DNA of 64,000 nucleotides from Tetraselmis striata. Its lineage: Eukaryota; Chlorophyta; Chlorodendrophyceae; Chlorodendrales; Chlorodendraceae. The translations under genes were made by a program, and so were the position numbers. The first letter of the stretch is position 1. Each line of letters opens with the position of its first letter. This document shows, one piece after another, positions 31,028 to 43,163 of this stretch. Location: the NCBI GenBank assembly GCA_006384855.1, contig VCJN01000908.1:118876-182875 (forward strand), in the 5' to 3' direction. The notes under the pieces were generated by a model, which was not told the DNA's origin, searched no databases, and worked only from the letters and a program-made list of their open reading frames with translations.

Positions 31028-34000
31028 ATGGGCAGCCCTCTAGTTCCCAAGCACCTGGAGGACCTGGCGCGCATCGCGAGGGGCGTGCTGCTGGTCGCTT
31101 CGCGCGCAGCCGCGGACAGGTGCGGCACTGGCTGGCGGAGGCGAGATGGGCTTGTGAGATGTGAAGCGTTTTGACCGGGCCGCTAGGGAGCATGTGGTTG
31201 TCTGGTCTGAGAGGGCAGATTATGCAGCTAGGAGCTGTGTGGCCACGGGAGGAATGCTGTACACGGAGCACTCAACTGAGTCTGCTGTGATGCTGTGCAT
31301 CCGCAGCAATGCTGTTCAGCGCATGATGCTGCGCGACGCCGGCAAGGCCGCTGCAGGCGCGCGCATGGACGTGCAGGCGGCAATGAGCCCTGCGCAGCGC
31401 GGTGAGTGGCCCAGCTCCCAATGCCACGCCCAGCTGTGAGGCTCTTGCCGCCTGATGGGGGAAGTGTCGTTGGGTTGCAGACCGGTCCGGCCGCCTTGTG
31501 CCCTGACTTGTACTGCTGTCATCGTCATCATGTCATGCCATGCCGTCCAGCAGCAGCGCCCAGCAAGGCCGCCCAACCGCAGCACACCGCGCCCAGGAGC
31601 GAGGTGACGCCAGCCAGCTTGTACCCTGCCGCAGCCAGCCAAGCAGCGGCCACGCCTGAGCCGCCGCATGGACGGCCGGAGGCGCCCACCGCTGCACCCG
31701 CGGAGCCCAGCGTGCCGGCAGATGCGTCGCCGCTAGAGAAGGTGGCGCACCCAATGGCGGTGCCAAAGGTGGCAGAGGCTATGGGTACATCTGCGGCTGC
31801 CAGCCATGGTGAGTGCGTGGGGCACATGACCGTCGGCATGTGTGCTGGAGGGAGAGTCTCCCCTGTTGGGATGGGGCGCGGGGGCTCTACACAGATGCCC
31901 ATGGGCTTGTGGGCAAAGGTGGGGAGGTCATGGCGGAGCAGCTGATAGACTAAGCGCTGCGGTCTGTCCACAGAGTCAGCTTCCAGCCAGGCTGAGCAGC
32001 CAGCTGCCGCTGCAGCAAAGGAGGAGACGGAGGCTACCCCGCCCAAGGCAGCTGCTGCCTCGGTTCAGAGAAAGCTGCGCGAGGTGCGGCCTCTCAACTG
32101 CCCGCCCAGCTCCTGCATGCAGGCTGGCATCATTGGTGCGCAGCATACGTACTGCCATGCTGAACTTTGCAACCGCCACATGCGCCAGGCGCGCGTACCC
32201 TCCAGCCCCATTGGCCGCGTCGTCGGCTTTGCGGGGCTGGGAGCCTCGCTGGCGCTGGGCGCCCTGCGCGACAACGCCTCCCTGTGGCTGTCCGGCGCGG
32301 GGGGCAAGAGCGCCGGGGGCGACAACAAAGTCAAGGGGAACCCGTGGCTGACGGAGCGCAACGCGGAGCGGCTGGCGGACGCGCTGTGCCGCATGAGGCA
32401 AGGCGCCCGCTCCCCAAAGCGCCGCCACCTGCTCTCCCAGGGCAGTGCCTGCAGTGTCTCTTTCCGCATGCCCATGCCAGTGGTGGTCCATGATCTAGAG
32501 TGGCCATGCGGCCGCATGGGCGGGGTGAGTGTTGGGCGAATGGCAGGCAGAGAGATTGCCTTCTGCACCCCCCTCATTGTCACGTTGTGTGCCACAGGGG
32601 TGCGGCGCTGAAGCTCGGCCAGATGCTGTCAATCCAGGATGAGAACGTGCTGCCGCCGCAGGTGCCTCTTTCAACCCCCCTCCCCCCCCTCTCCCCTTCC
32701 ACACACACACACACACACATTCACGCACGCATGCGTGCGCACCTTCATCTTACTTCTTCCCACCAAGTAAGCTGCTAGCGCAGCTGAACACCGTGCTTTG
32801 GCTTCGTCCCACGCACATGATGATGCAGCTACTGGCGGCGCTGGAGCGTGTGCGGCAGGGGGCGGACGTCATGCCCGCATACCAGCTAGAGGTGCCCCCC
32901 CCCCCCCCCCCCCTCCTCCCTTCTGCCTGTCAAGAGGAATGTGACGTCCATGTTGACGAGCCTGAGCTTGTCCCATCGTCGCGTCTCCATAATCTGCTGC
33001 TCAATTTATCGCCGTTGCTTAATCCTTCACCAGCTGAGCCACAGGCAACCTGTTTGCCGATGGGCATGTGCACTGACATGGAAGTGTACTCGTCGTGCGC
33101 ACCTGACTGAACATCCTTGTCCCCTGCAACACTGCCCGCCTGCGCTCCCTCAGGGGGTGCTTACCGAGCAGCTGGGGCCGGACTGGAAGCTCAAGGTGAA
33201 GGACTTTACCACAGAGCCAATTGCCGCCGCCTCCATCGGCCAGGTTCGACCTCCCCAGTCCGCAACTATCTGTGCCATGCCCCCCCCCCCCCCCCCTCCC
33301 CCTCCCCTCTGTACCCCCCTGTCACCCGCATATTGGCAGCCCATTCAGCTGTGCAGGCGCTGAAGGGCGAACGCCGCAGGTCCACCGTGCCACGCTTCTG
33401 GACGGCCGCAGCGTGGCCATGAAAGTGCAGTACCCTGGCGTGGCCCGGTCCATCGAGAGCGACGTCGACAACGTGATGCGCCTCATCAGGGTACAGTGTT
33501 ACCTGCCTCCCCATCCGGGGCGGACGCGCCCCAAACCCCCATGTCCTCCAACGGCTTGTGCTTGACGCATGGCGGCATGTTCCTGAGGGCCTTCGCGCCT
33601 TAACCTGCTTGACACTGATCTCATGCGGCAGGTGGCAAACGTGCTGCCAAAGGGCGCCTATGTGGAGCAGGCAGTGGCGGTGGCGAAGAAGGAGCTAGCG
33701 CTGGAGTGTGATTACCGCAACGAGATGGACGCACAGGCGCGCTTCCGGCAGCTTATGCACAGTGCGCTCCCTGCCCTACATAGGCCTGCGTCACGGCCCG
33801 GCTGTTGCGCATTGCAGCGCTCTGCTTGGGAGTGTCAAACTCGCTTTCACTCAGCCACCATGCGCCCGCTTGCCCCCTGGCATTGTCTCCCCCAGGCGAC
33901 CCAGACCTAGATGGCTTCTACGTGCCAGACGTCGTGCCGGAGTTGTGTTCGCAGCGCGTGCTTACCACGGAATGGGTGCCTGGCCAGCCTGTAGACAAGG

Positions 34001-35783
34001 TGGCTTCCATGCCACAGGAGGTGAGCTCGCTCGCCCTTCAGCAGCATGAGGCCGCGCATGACCATCAACGCAAAGTGTCTCGGATACCGCTCCTTGTCCT
34101 CAGCTGACCCCCAGCTACCCGGGTTGGCTGATGCATTCTTGCTGCCGCAGGTGCGTGATCGTGTGGCCACCCGCCTGCTGGCGCTCACTCTGAAGGAGCT
34201 CTTTGAGTGGCGCTTCATGCAGACTGACCCCAACTGGGGGAACTTCCTGTACGACGCAGACAGTGACACGTGAGCCCCCTCCCCCCCCCTTTCTGCTTGT
34301 TGTAAACCCAATGTTATGATGATTCCAGAGCAAAGCATTGACACCAGCCCGCCACGAGGGGCACATAACTCGTGTCTGATGTCATGCATTGGTGCTCTGT
34401 GCGCTTGCGGGGTTAGGCGCAGAGCGGGTGCTGAGAACACCCCATGCTCCCTTCATGCCCAATGCAGGCTGCATCTGATTGACTTTGGTGCCGCGCGGGA
34501 GTACCCAGAGTCCTTTGTTGACAACTACCTGCGCATGGTGTGGCTACCACACCGCATGGTCCAACGCCAATCCATCTCTATCCCACGCCTGCCTCCAGTC
34601 TCTGATTCCCCTCTGCACCACCGTCTTGGTTCGACAGGTCAAGGCCTGCGCAGAGGAGGACAGCGCCGAGGTGCCGCCTGCAGTGGCGCCTCCCTCCTCT
34701 TTCACTGGGAAGCAATGTTGTAAGCCGCTGCCATCACTTCATCGCTAACTCGCCAGCGCTTCATTCCGTGCAGGTTCTTGCGAGGTCCATCCAGCTGGGC
34801 TTCCTGACAGGCGAGGAGAGCCAGGTGATGTTGGATGCACATGTCAAGGTGACAAGGCCCCCCCCCCCCCCCCCCCTCCCTCTCACCCCCCTTCCCATGG
34901 TACTCCAAGGAGACCATATGCTCCGCCATACCATCCCCTCATTGCCCAATGAGAACACGAGACGGTGACATAGCATTCCGTCCTTGAATCCGTACTGATT
35001 GCGTTCACTTGTCAACTGCCTGTTGAATTGCTCTCCCAGGCCGGATTTGTTGTGGGACTGCCGTTTGCACACGAGGGACTATATGACTTTGGCTCCCAGA
35101 GGACAATGACGCGCCAGGTCTGTGCCTGCCAATATTCCATCAGCCGTGTTGACACTGGCGGATGCCTCGGGGAGCTCACGTGCTTTGTCCTTGCGCCGAT
35201 GGCTGCGCAGGTGACGGACCTCGGCGGTGTGATGGTGCAGCATCGTCTCACACCCCCGCCAGAGGAGGCGTACTCTCTTCACCGCAAGCTCAGTGGCGCC
35301 TTCCTGTCCTGCATCAAGCTCAATGCCAAAGTGCCCTGCAGGTAGCTCCGCCCAACAGCCCCTGTCTATATATGATCTGCACGGCAGTCCTGCTCGCATA
35401 ATGCCACGGGTGCTTGTGAACATATTTGCACCTGCCCTTGCCCCTTGGCATTGGGATCCCCGCTTATTGCTTGATTACTGCCATTAGTCTGTAATGTGTT
35501 CGTGTGTTGTTGCTTGGCATGAAGACGTAATACCTTCTTGGGAACATTCCCCTTTATTGTACGTATGTGTCATTTAGCTTGTTTTGCGGTTATCCGGCTT
35601 TCAACCAAAGTCGGAGCACTGATGGTCATGCCGTTTGTGACCGAATCTTAATCCTCATCTATGGAAGCCGTTTCACACCTCTTTTGTTGCCGCTCTGATG
35701 AACCCGACAGGCAGCTGTTCATGGAGTGCTACGCAAAGCATCTTGAGGGCCGCGAAGACACGGTAAAGTCCGCCACTGCCTGA
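31028..35783 (+). CDS. COQ8: COQ8/ADCK3-type atypical kinase (UbiB/ABC1 family)
   Basis: Eighteen exons: 31028-31119, 31307-31401, 31551-31808, 31974-32083, 32189-32397, 32598-32661, 32829-32891, 33154-33243, 33380-33490, 33632-33761, 33896-34020, 34151-34269, 34468-34537, 34638-34670, 34774-34848, 35040-35117, 35211-35341, 35711-35783; 641 residues, close to human ADCK3. COQ8 is the mitochondrial kinase-like ATPase that supports ubiquinone synthesis. Signatures in order: KLGQ (KxGQ), AAASIGQVH (Ala-rich nucleotide loop), [10 protein letters not shown] (Lys), [40 protein letters not shown] (DFG) and [15 protein letters not shown]. Residues ~60-190 are a low-complexity Ala/Pro/Glu region. DPNWGNF places it in the mitochondrial COQ8 rather than the plastid ABC1K group. 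Intron 5 is GC-AG (AG|GCAAGG). Exon 14 has only 11 codons. The start is the first in-frame ATG; a further 5' leader exon is possible. Confidence 0.95.
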
Positions 35784-35953
35784 TGGCTTCGGGTGTGGCG
35801 GATGGGGGTGAAGTCGAGTGAGCCCTGGGAGCATAGCAGGAGACCATATGAGAGCGGCTGAACCGACACAAATCAGCAGTAGCATCAGTCCGTGCAGCAC
35901 GCTGTGAGGAAAGCTCTGCATAGCTTATTCCCCCAGGGTGGCGGACATGCCAG

Positions 35954-35958
35954 TGTAA
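35954..35958 (+). terminator. TGTAA poly(A) signal of the COQ8 gene
   Basis: TGTAA 171 bases after the stop codon. Another TGTAA (about 35,491) lies inside the last intron and could give a premature 3' end. Confidence 0.5.
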
Positions 35959-35989
35959 TATATAGTGCTGGCTAGAGGTGATGGTGTAC

Positions 35990-38109
35990 TTTGATGTTAA
36001 CAAGATGCAACGACTCCCCACTGCGGCCGCTACTAGTGAGATGATTGCGCACGCCGATCATTCGAATATATGTATACATATATATGTATTTATATTCATA
36101 TATATATGTATTAATACGTATATATATGTATGAATACATAGCTGCGGTTGGCAGTCGGTGAGTGCGGGAAAACATGCTGCCTCCAGCGCGCACTACGCTG
36201 AGTCACTGAGATACTTATACTATGTGCGCCGTACGTCATACTCCCATAAGACGCACGACTCTCGGACTCTGGCGCCGTGAAAACTGTCAGCATGACGACT
36301 GTCGCGCGCATGTTGTCGCCGTTGAGTTTGGTTTCGGAGCAAGTACGCCGACAGCAGCAGTATTGCATCGTATCACTTTGCCAACTGCGGTGCCCGTCGT
36401 CCCGGTCACCTATAGTCGCTACTATGCATTCAGCCCGCCTGCAGTAGTCTACAATGCAGCATGAACAGGTGCTTTGTATCGGGAAAATGGCAGCAAAGCC
36501 CGCTTGTAAATAATATTGCGCATCAAGCAGCGCATCAGCGGAATTATAAGATCTCCTGACGACGGGCGTATAGTAAAAATACATTATACAAGAAGAAAAT
36601 ACTACGTCATCGCTTAACCGCAGCAAATAAATTTCGCAACTCTTGTCGTGTTGGCGATGCGCCCCCTCCCCCCATCGCCCGCGTACACCCCACACGCAGC
36701 GCAATAAGTACTCTGCAACAAGCACCTGCTGCAAGTTAGTGTCGCCGAACAATCCCAAGCTGCTACGTGAGGCAAATGGCAGCAATATAGATATAGGATG
36801 ATGGCGTGCATCGGGCGGCCCGTCGTTGTGGACTAATTGAGTTCAGCGAGGTATTGAGCTGCTACCCTACTCGGCGCGGTCAGTAGCCAGTCAGCGAGCG
36901 TCACGGCGCCCACGGCATCCCCACACTCGAGGACTCATGCCTACATATGCCGGCTTGCCACTTGAGGGCTCGTCTGATGCCACTCTCGCACGCACGCATT
37001 TCTTTTATCAGCAGTATCTTACCGGAACCGTCAGTCTGGACCATTGCCAGGAAGGGCTATGCCGTGCGCTGCGCCACCAAGGAATGGCCTTTGACTCACA
37101 TGCCAAGCAGCCAAGGAGGCCGAGAGAGGCTTGGCATTGTGAGAGTCATAGTCAAGATTGCCATAATCAAAATTCATGCCCCTGCAGCCGCCAGCATAAT
37201 TCAACACTGCGAGTTTTCTTATTTGATGTAGTCCTTCTTGCCCGCCGCCACTGGCTTCTTTGGAGAGCTGGCGGAATTGCTGCATGATTATTTATGGCTT
37301 GCCGAAACTGCATGTATAATGATATCCTTATATTTTGTTCAAATCACATATACTATTTTCCGTGCTGGCTGCCCTACATAATATGCATGCTGATGGTAGA
37401 TTGATGCCATTAAACGGGTAGACAGTACCATAGAGATATCCGTCATATCGATTATATATAATGTGTCCATAGCTACGAGTTTACGACACGAGTTTACTCG
37501 GCCGATAACAATGAATATCATAACTACCCAGTGGCGCGGGAAAGGCGAATTTTGCGCGCCACCAGCAAGTGCGACAAAACGAGTACCACAGTGCTACGCA
37601 CGCCCGCACGCATGTGACGAGCTGCTGCACATTGCCCCGGAATGTATCAGAAAATTACTCACGCATTCCATTATTCCATCGCGTAATTGAAACAGCGGAA
37701 TGATTTAATTTACTGCCGGCTGTACCAGATGCTAACAGCAACACGTCGTCACATGGCAGGCCGGCAGGGTGCAGAGCTAAGAATTGTCGTCCCTTCAATT
37801 CGGCATATTATTTTCCCATAGGAATTACATAATCCGTGTTACCCTTAGCAAGATGGATGCTGGACGCGCGCGCACTCGGCCACAATGGAGCGGCGTATTG
37901 GTATGTGCATGTCGATAAAACCGCCCGTGAACCCGAAACGTGTTTGGGGATGTGTATTTGTGTCACCTAATCCTTATTGGCAAAGTATATTTTATATTGT
38001 CTCGTATATCCCGGATCCGCGCGCGCCGCGCGAGCGGTAATGAGTAGCTGTATCAGCAGCGCGCCGCGCGAACGCGCGCGGAACGCGATATGACACGATA
38101 TATGTAGTC
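35990..38109. other. Gene-free stretch with AT-rich microsatellites
   Basis: 36,060-36,140 is an imperfect TATATG/ATAC-type microsatellite. The rest is of mixed composition with open frames that carry no recognised motifs. A CGCGCG-rich inverted motif occurs near 38,018-38,075. Confidence 0.4.
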
Positions 38110-39970
38110 TTTTTTTACATCGACAGTGCTTAAAACATGTGCGCACTAAACGCAGTACTAAAAGCAATTGCGAAAGGTTGCCTGCAAAAGAGAGATATAA
38201 GCATGAAACCAAAGGTCAAGCAGGAGGCCAGGGAGCCAATAACGCACACCAAGGAAGTTAGAGGCTCGGGAACCAGGAAGCCGCCAAGTCGCCACGGAAC
38301 CAAAGGGTCAAGGGAAGCACTACAAGCCAAGGAACGACCAGGAAAAACCGATAGGGAGACATGAAACCAATGGGGACTACCACCCACGGGTTGGCTATTA
38401 GCCGCGGTGAGTGCGCTTGCAACTAATGACCCGGCCCGGTCATAGCAACACATGCCAATGAGCGACGCGACGCAGGCACAAGAGCACCATCGGATGTCGC
38501 GCAGCCGCCGCGACCCCGCCAAGAACGTTGTCCGCATGCGCCATATTGATGAGCAAGGAGAAACGGCGGCGCCACGCAGAGAAGAGCTGGCCGATTTTTG
38601 GCCAGTGAGTGTGCGTGTGGCTAGCTAACCTTTCGCGAGCTTGCCTCCGCCAAGGAATGCGGAGCTAGCGAGCATAACTCGGAGACGGCGAAGGGAACAA
38701 AGCGAAGCATGCCATCGGCGTTTCGGACACCCTCGCCATACTTCTGGATTTTGTGGTGCTTTGCGGCCCGCAATGCAGTCGTTGGATCCGAGCTTGACAC
38801 GCCGAGGATAGGGGCAATGGTGGTATCGTCGTAGGAAAGACTATTAATGTTCCGCCCACTCATGTGCGACGTGATTGGAGTCGCCCCCAGAGCAACGTGC
38901 CACGTGATCAACCTACGCGATCGCCCAAGCCGAAGGAGTGAACTCCACGCCAGCAACCTCAAAATGGGCTAGCATGCCTTGTATCGAGAAGGATAAAAGA
39001 ACACAAATTAGAATAGGGCTCGCCGAGGGAGGGGATAGGAGCCGCCGGAAGGCCAAATGGGTGGCAAGCGGCAATGCGGAACATGGAATCGTAGTACCGT
39101 GGGGAACACTCACGGACTTCACCAAGGCGACCCTCACTTGGAGAATCATTCACCATGAACGCCGTCGCAGCGCGTAAGAGGCGGTCCCTGAAGCGATTAC
39201 TGTCAATAAAGGTCGTGTGCAGGCTTACACGCAGCGAGCTTGATTCGTGAAACGGTATGTGAGGATGCGGTGGCTCAGAATCTCCTGAACTTTCCGTAAT
39301 GTCTGTCTGAGTAATGTGGGATAGTTTGGAGGTCGGCCGCCGACGGAGCGCACATAGTTCGCAGACGCCGGCTCAGCCCCAGCGCCGAGCAACCAGCACG
39401 AGCAACGGGAGAGCGCTTGGAGGGTAGCAACTTTAGGGCGGAGGCCAATGGCCCCGCTAGATTCTCGAGTACTCCGTCCCCACACTGCTCGTCAACGACA
39501 CGGGTATGAGGAACACCTGACGGCTCGGAAAGGAACGCGCCGACGTCGCTCAGGGTGGAGTGTCGAGCGCGGAGGAAAGTCGCCGCTTGGCCAGCCACAA
39601 GCAAGGGGTGCAATTTCGATGTGGGAGGTATCTCCAACAACCGCATTATCGCCGATGCCGAGGCCGCCGAACTGGACCGGGAGGGGCAGTTGCGTGCGCA
39701 TGGAGGGTGTATCCAAGAGGTTGGGGCCAAGGCCCAAATGCCGGCGAGCGTTGAAAACGCGGCGGCGTCTGCATCTTCGAAGAAGGACGTAATGGTGTTG
39801 CCATACCATCTGAGCGGCCCAAGCCCCGAGGCGTGGAGCGGAGGTGGTGGCCGAAACGGCGGCCGCCAACTTGCAACAAGCGAGTAGCGGTTTGGGAGTC
39901 TGTGGAAGTGGTCGGCCAAACCGATAAGCCAGGAGCCAAATTGGTGAAGATGACATACACTTTTCCAAAT
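38110..39970 (-). mobile_element. 5'-truncated, decayed non-LTR (LINE) retrotransposon
   Basis: Read on the minus strand from about 39,970 downwards: AAQMVWQHHYVL, QLPLPVQFGGLGIGD (the RT-thumb motif LP--GGLG), AGQAATFLRARHSTLSDVGA, VVDEQCGDGVLE, and near 38,830-38,700 HHKIQKYGEGV and FVPFAVSE, which match the K--KY ... FVPF-VE C-terminal domain of algal LINEs. The pieces lie in different frames with stops. The RT palm and any ORF1 or endonuclease are absent, so the copy is 5'-truncated. The 3' end reads GATGTAAAAAAAG on the minus strand: TGTAA plus a short poly(A) tail at about 38,110-38,120. A shorter copy of its 3' UTR lies at 3923-4240. Confidence 0.6.
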
Positions 39971-40128
39971 ACTTGACACGATCCAGGACCTAAATACTGC
40001 TACTATGCGACGATATATTATACAAATAATACATGTAGCATCGCGCCACATGCTAATATGGGTACGGTAGCATCGCGCGCGTACTAGCGACGTTCTGTGT
40101 AAAATTACAGCACTACACCGGTCCTACT

Positions 40129-40257
40129 CGCTTTTTGTGTTTTCCGCCTCCGGGACAGGACTGGCACCAGTGAAACCCTTCCAGGGTCTCTACGACGGCC
40201 GTTTTGGCAGCAATCAAGTTACGGAAAGCCCAGGGTAGGCGACGCTCCGTTATAGGT
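40129..40257 (+). repeat. Solo arm of the MITE found at 55.65-56.25 kb
   Basis: Matches 56,047-56,176 in the same orientation: GGGACAGGACTGGCA, GTGAAACCCTT, TCTCTACGACGGCCGTTTT, GCAGCAATC, GGCGACGCTCCGTTATAGG. The complementary left arm is missing here, so it is a partial copy. It lies about 400 bases upstream of the REX1-B start codon. Confidence 0.7.
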
Positions 40258-40288
40258 AGCAGATTACCTGATGTATAGTAGCAGCGCA

Positions 40289-40318
40289 GCAGGAATAGGG
40301 TCTAGACCCTATTCCTGC
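40289..40318. other. Perfect 30-bp palindrome
   Basis: GCAGGAATAGGGTCT is followed immediately by its exact reverse complement AGACCCTATTCCTGC, centred on TCTAGA. It lies about 345 bases upstream of the REX1-B ATG, between a MITE arm and the gene. Confidence 0.9.
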
Positions 40319-40662
40319 CATGCCTGTAGTGCTACTACGTCGCCGACAGCAGCGGCAGATCGTCTGTGTTTCAGAACTCCCCGCAGTTCGCCCGTGTCGT
40401 CAGGTCGCCGAGACGGCGCCGGGTGCCCGCCAGAGCCTCCCGTCCACTCTTCTGGCCGGTCAACACCTGCCATAAGGCGACGACGTGGTGAGAAGGAGCG
40501 GCAGCCTCGCGTGGGAGGGAAGCAGCATCGGCGGCGGACTGCTGATTTCTTTTTCTTCTTGCGGCCCTCATCGCCCGCGGCGCTTCGCCGACACGCCGCT
40601 GGCGCAGTAGCAGCCGTCGGGCGCGCGCGTGAAGATACCCCGGCCAGCGATCGAGGTGAGCT

Positions 40663-42686
40663 ATGGCGCCGCCTTCGGAACCGGAGGTGGCTAAGCAGCC
40701 CACGGACGCCAGCGAGGCGGAGCTGGTGGCGGAGCTGCTGCGACTGCAGGGGCAGCGCGCCCAATGCTATGCCGAGTTCGACAGGTGCCGCCTGTATATC
40801 CCAACCTCTGCCCCCCCGCCCCATCCCCCCCCCCCGCCCGCTGTCCCCAGCGGCGGGAGAAGACTGCCACCACTGTGGTAAAAATCGCCTCCCACAGACT
40901 CCTCCCAACCTCCTCTAGTGGTTCGCAAAGGTTGATGTCATTGCATCAGCACTGAAAATCACTTGCAAGGATCGGCTGCCGCTCTCCATCATAAGGCTCA
41001 AACACGCATTAATTCTACTATACTATAGATAGACAGAGCTCTGGCTACCACAGGCCCAGCAGGATTTCGTGAAGGCCATGTCCGGTTGGCTACCTTATGC
41101 ACACCCAACAGAGGCCACCTCCGTGGCTCTGACGTGTACGTCCACTCGCTCTCCATCTACCAAGACACAGGACAATCTTGTCGTGTCAGCAATGGGCGTG
41201 GTTTGCCGCTTGCACTGCTGTCCTGTCAGGGCCGGACGCAGGAGGCAGCGTTGGGGAGGTGAGGAGGTGGGGTGGTACGGCGGAGTGGCATGCCTGGAGT
41301 GGGTGCGCTGAGGTCATGCCATTGTGCTGCGGCTACCTGCCGGCCGGCGGGCGCAGGGAGTTCCGGGCGTACGCGCGGGACACGGGCCCCGAGGCGGAGG
41401 CGCGCTACACGGCCGCGGTGCAGCGCTGCACCGCCGCGTTTGCCGACCTCTCGCGGGATGTTAACGCGGTGGAGGAGGCCATCAAGTCGGCGCTGGGGCA
41501 GCCGCAGCTCGCCGCCGTCATCCGGGTGAGCCGCACCGCACTGCACGCCGGGCAGGCAGGGACAGCGCCTTCCATCCGCCGGCTGACGCCATCCACCCAA
41601 AGTGACGCACCATGGGATGGAATGCCCCTCAGCCCCCTGCATGCCATGGCTGGCCGGCCAACGACTCCCGCGGCTCTCGGCATCGTCTCCCCATCTGCAT
41701 GCCACCCCTGCAGTGCTGACGGCGCGGCACTGCTGCGCCTGTTCCCACAGGACATCCAGCAGCACGAGAAGATCAAGCTGGAGATGGTCCGATCCCCCCC
41801 CCGCCCCCCCCCCCCCCCCCCTTCCAATGCTCCCAGGCTGCCAGGGCGAGTAAGCGCGAACATGCCCACCTGAGCAATGCGCCCTTGTTGCAACCCATTC
41901 TCCCCCCTCCCCTACTCAACCCCCCCCCCCCCACCCCCCCCCCCTTTACCACACCCGCCCCCTGAACCACACGCAGACCGCCACGCTGCATGTGCTGAAG
42001 AAGGCCAAGGCCGCAAAGGAGGCCGCGCAGGCGGAGGCGGGCGTCGACGGTGCGCAGGCTGCCATCACGGCGGAGGAGGAGGAGCCACCCCGCGCTCAGC
42101 CTCATGCGCATGGCGGTGCGTGCCCCATCACCCAACCAGCTCCAGCCTCAGCCCAGCCTGGGTCAGTCCAGCCTGGGTCAGTCCAGCCTGGGTCAGTCCA
42201 GCCTGGGTCAGTCCAGCCCGGGTCAGCCCAGCGCAGCCTGAACTTTCAACGGGCTGAGCCTGCCCGAGACGCCGTGCTGCCAGGCTGCTGCGCGTGCGGG
42301 CCGCCACCGCCGGAGCCGACGGTGGAGGAGCTGGACGCCGCCATTGGCGAGGCCACACAGGTGCGGGGTGGGATGGGGTAGGATTGGGGGGATGGGGATG
42401 CGGGGACGACTACAAGGCTCTGCGCCGTTTACCCAGTTTGCGCAATGATGCACGATTGACCACTGGGGGGAGGGCAAGGCGTTGCTGTGGAAGCCCGCTG
42501 GCAGGTGGGAAAGCTTGCATTCCGGTCGCACCCGCCTTGCCTTTACAAGGGCATACTGTGCCTGCGCGTGTGGATTCATGCGCACGCGTTGCTGCGACGA
42601 CCCTTTATCTGGAGGTGCGCGCGCGCGTGTGTTTGCGTGCATGTGTGTGTGTGTGTGTGTGTGTGCGTCTGTGTGTGTGTGTGTGC

Positions 42687-42749
<63 letters not shown>

Positions 42750-43118
42750 AGCTGCGGGGGGGCGGGGGGGGGGGGGGGGGGGGGGGCGCTGACAGAGGTA
42801 AAGTGTCACTCCCCTGCATCCCCGGTTGCCCCCGCTCCCTTGCCGCCACCTAAGGTATCCTGGAGCAGCTCCAGTCTACGAACAATAGACAAATATCGTC
42901 TCACACCCCATGATCATGGAGTGTCCAGTAATCCTCCCCGTGCGTGTATCTTTTTGGCCGCTTTTTACCACACGTGGATTGTCGCGGCATCGCGCGCGCA
43001 AACCATGGGCAACACCAAGCTGCGAGCTGCGCTACATGATGACTGTCGTTATTCTACCCTGGACCTACTCTATACTAGGCGCGTGCGCGCAAGTGTGTGT
43101 GTGTGTGCGTGTGTGTAT

Positions 43119-43163
<45 letters not shown>

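Noticed and set aside
42487-42853. Cys/Val-rich or His/Thr-rich proteins across 42.5-42.85 kb
   Set aside because: These frames are translations of the (GT)n/(CA)n microsatellite and poly-G tract inside a REX1-B intron.
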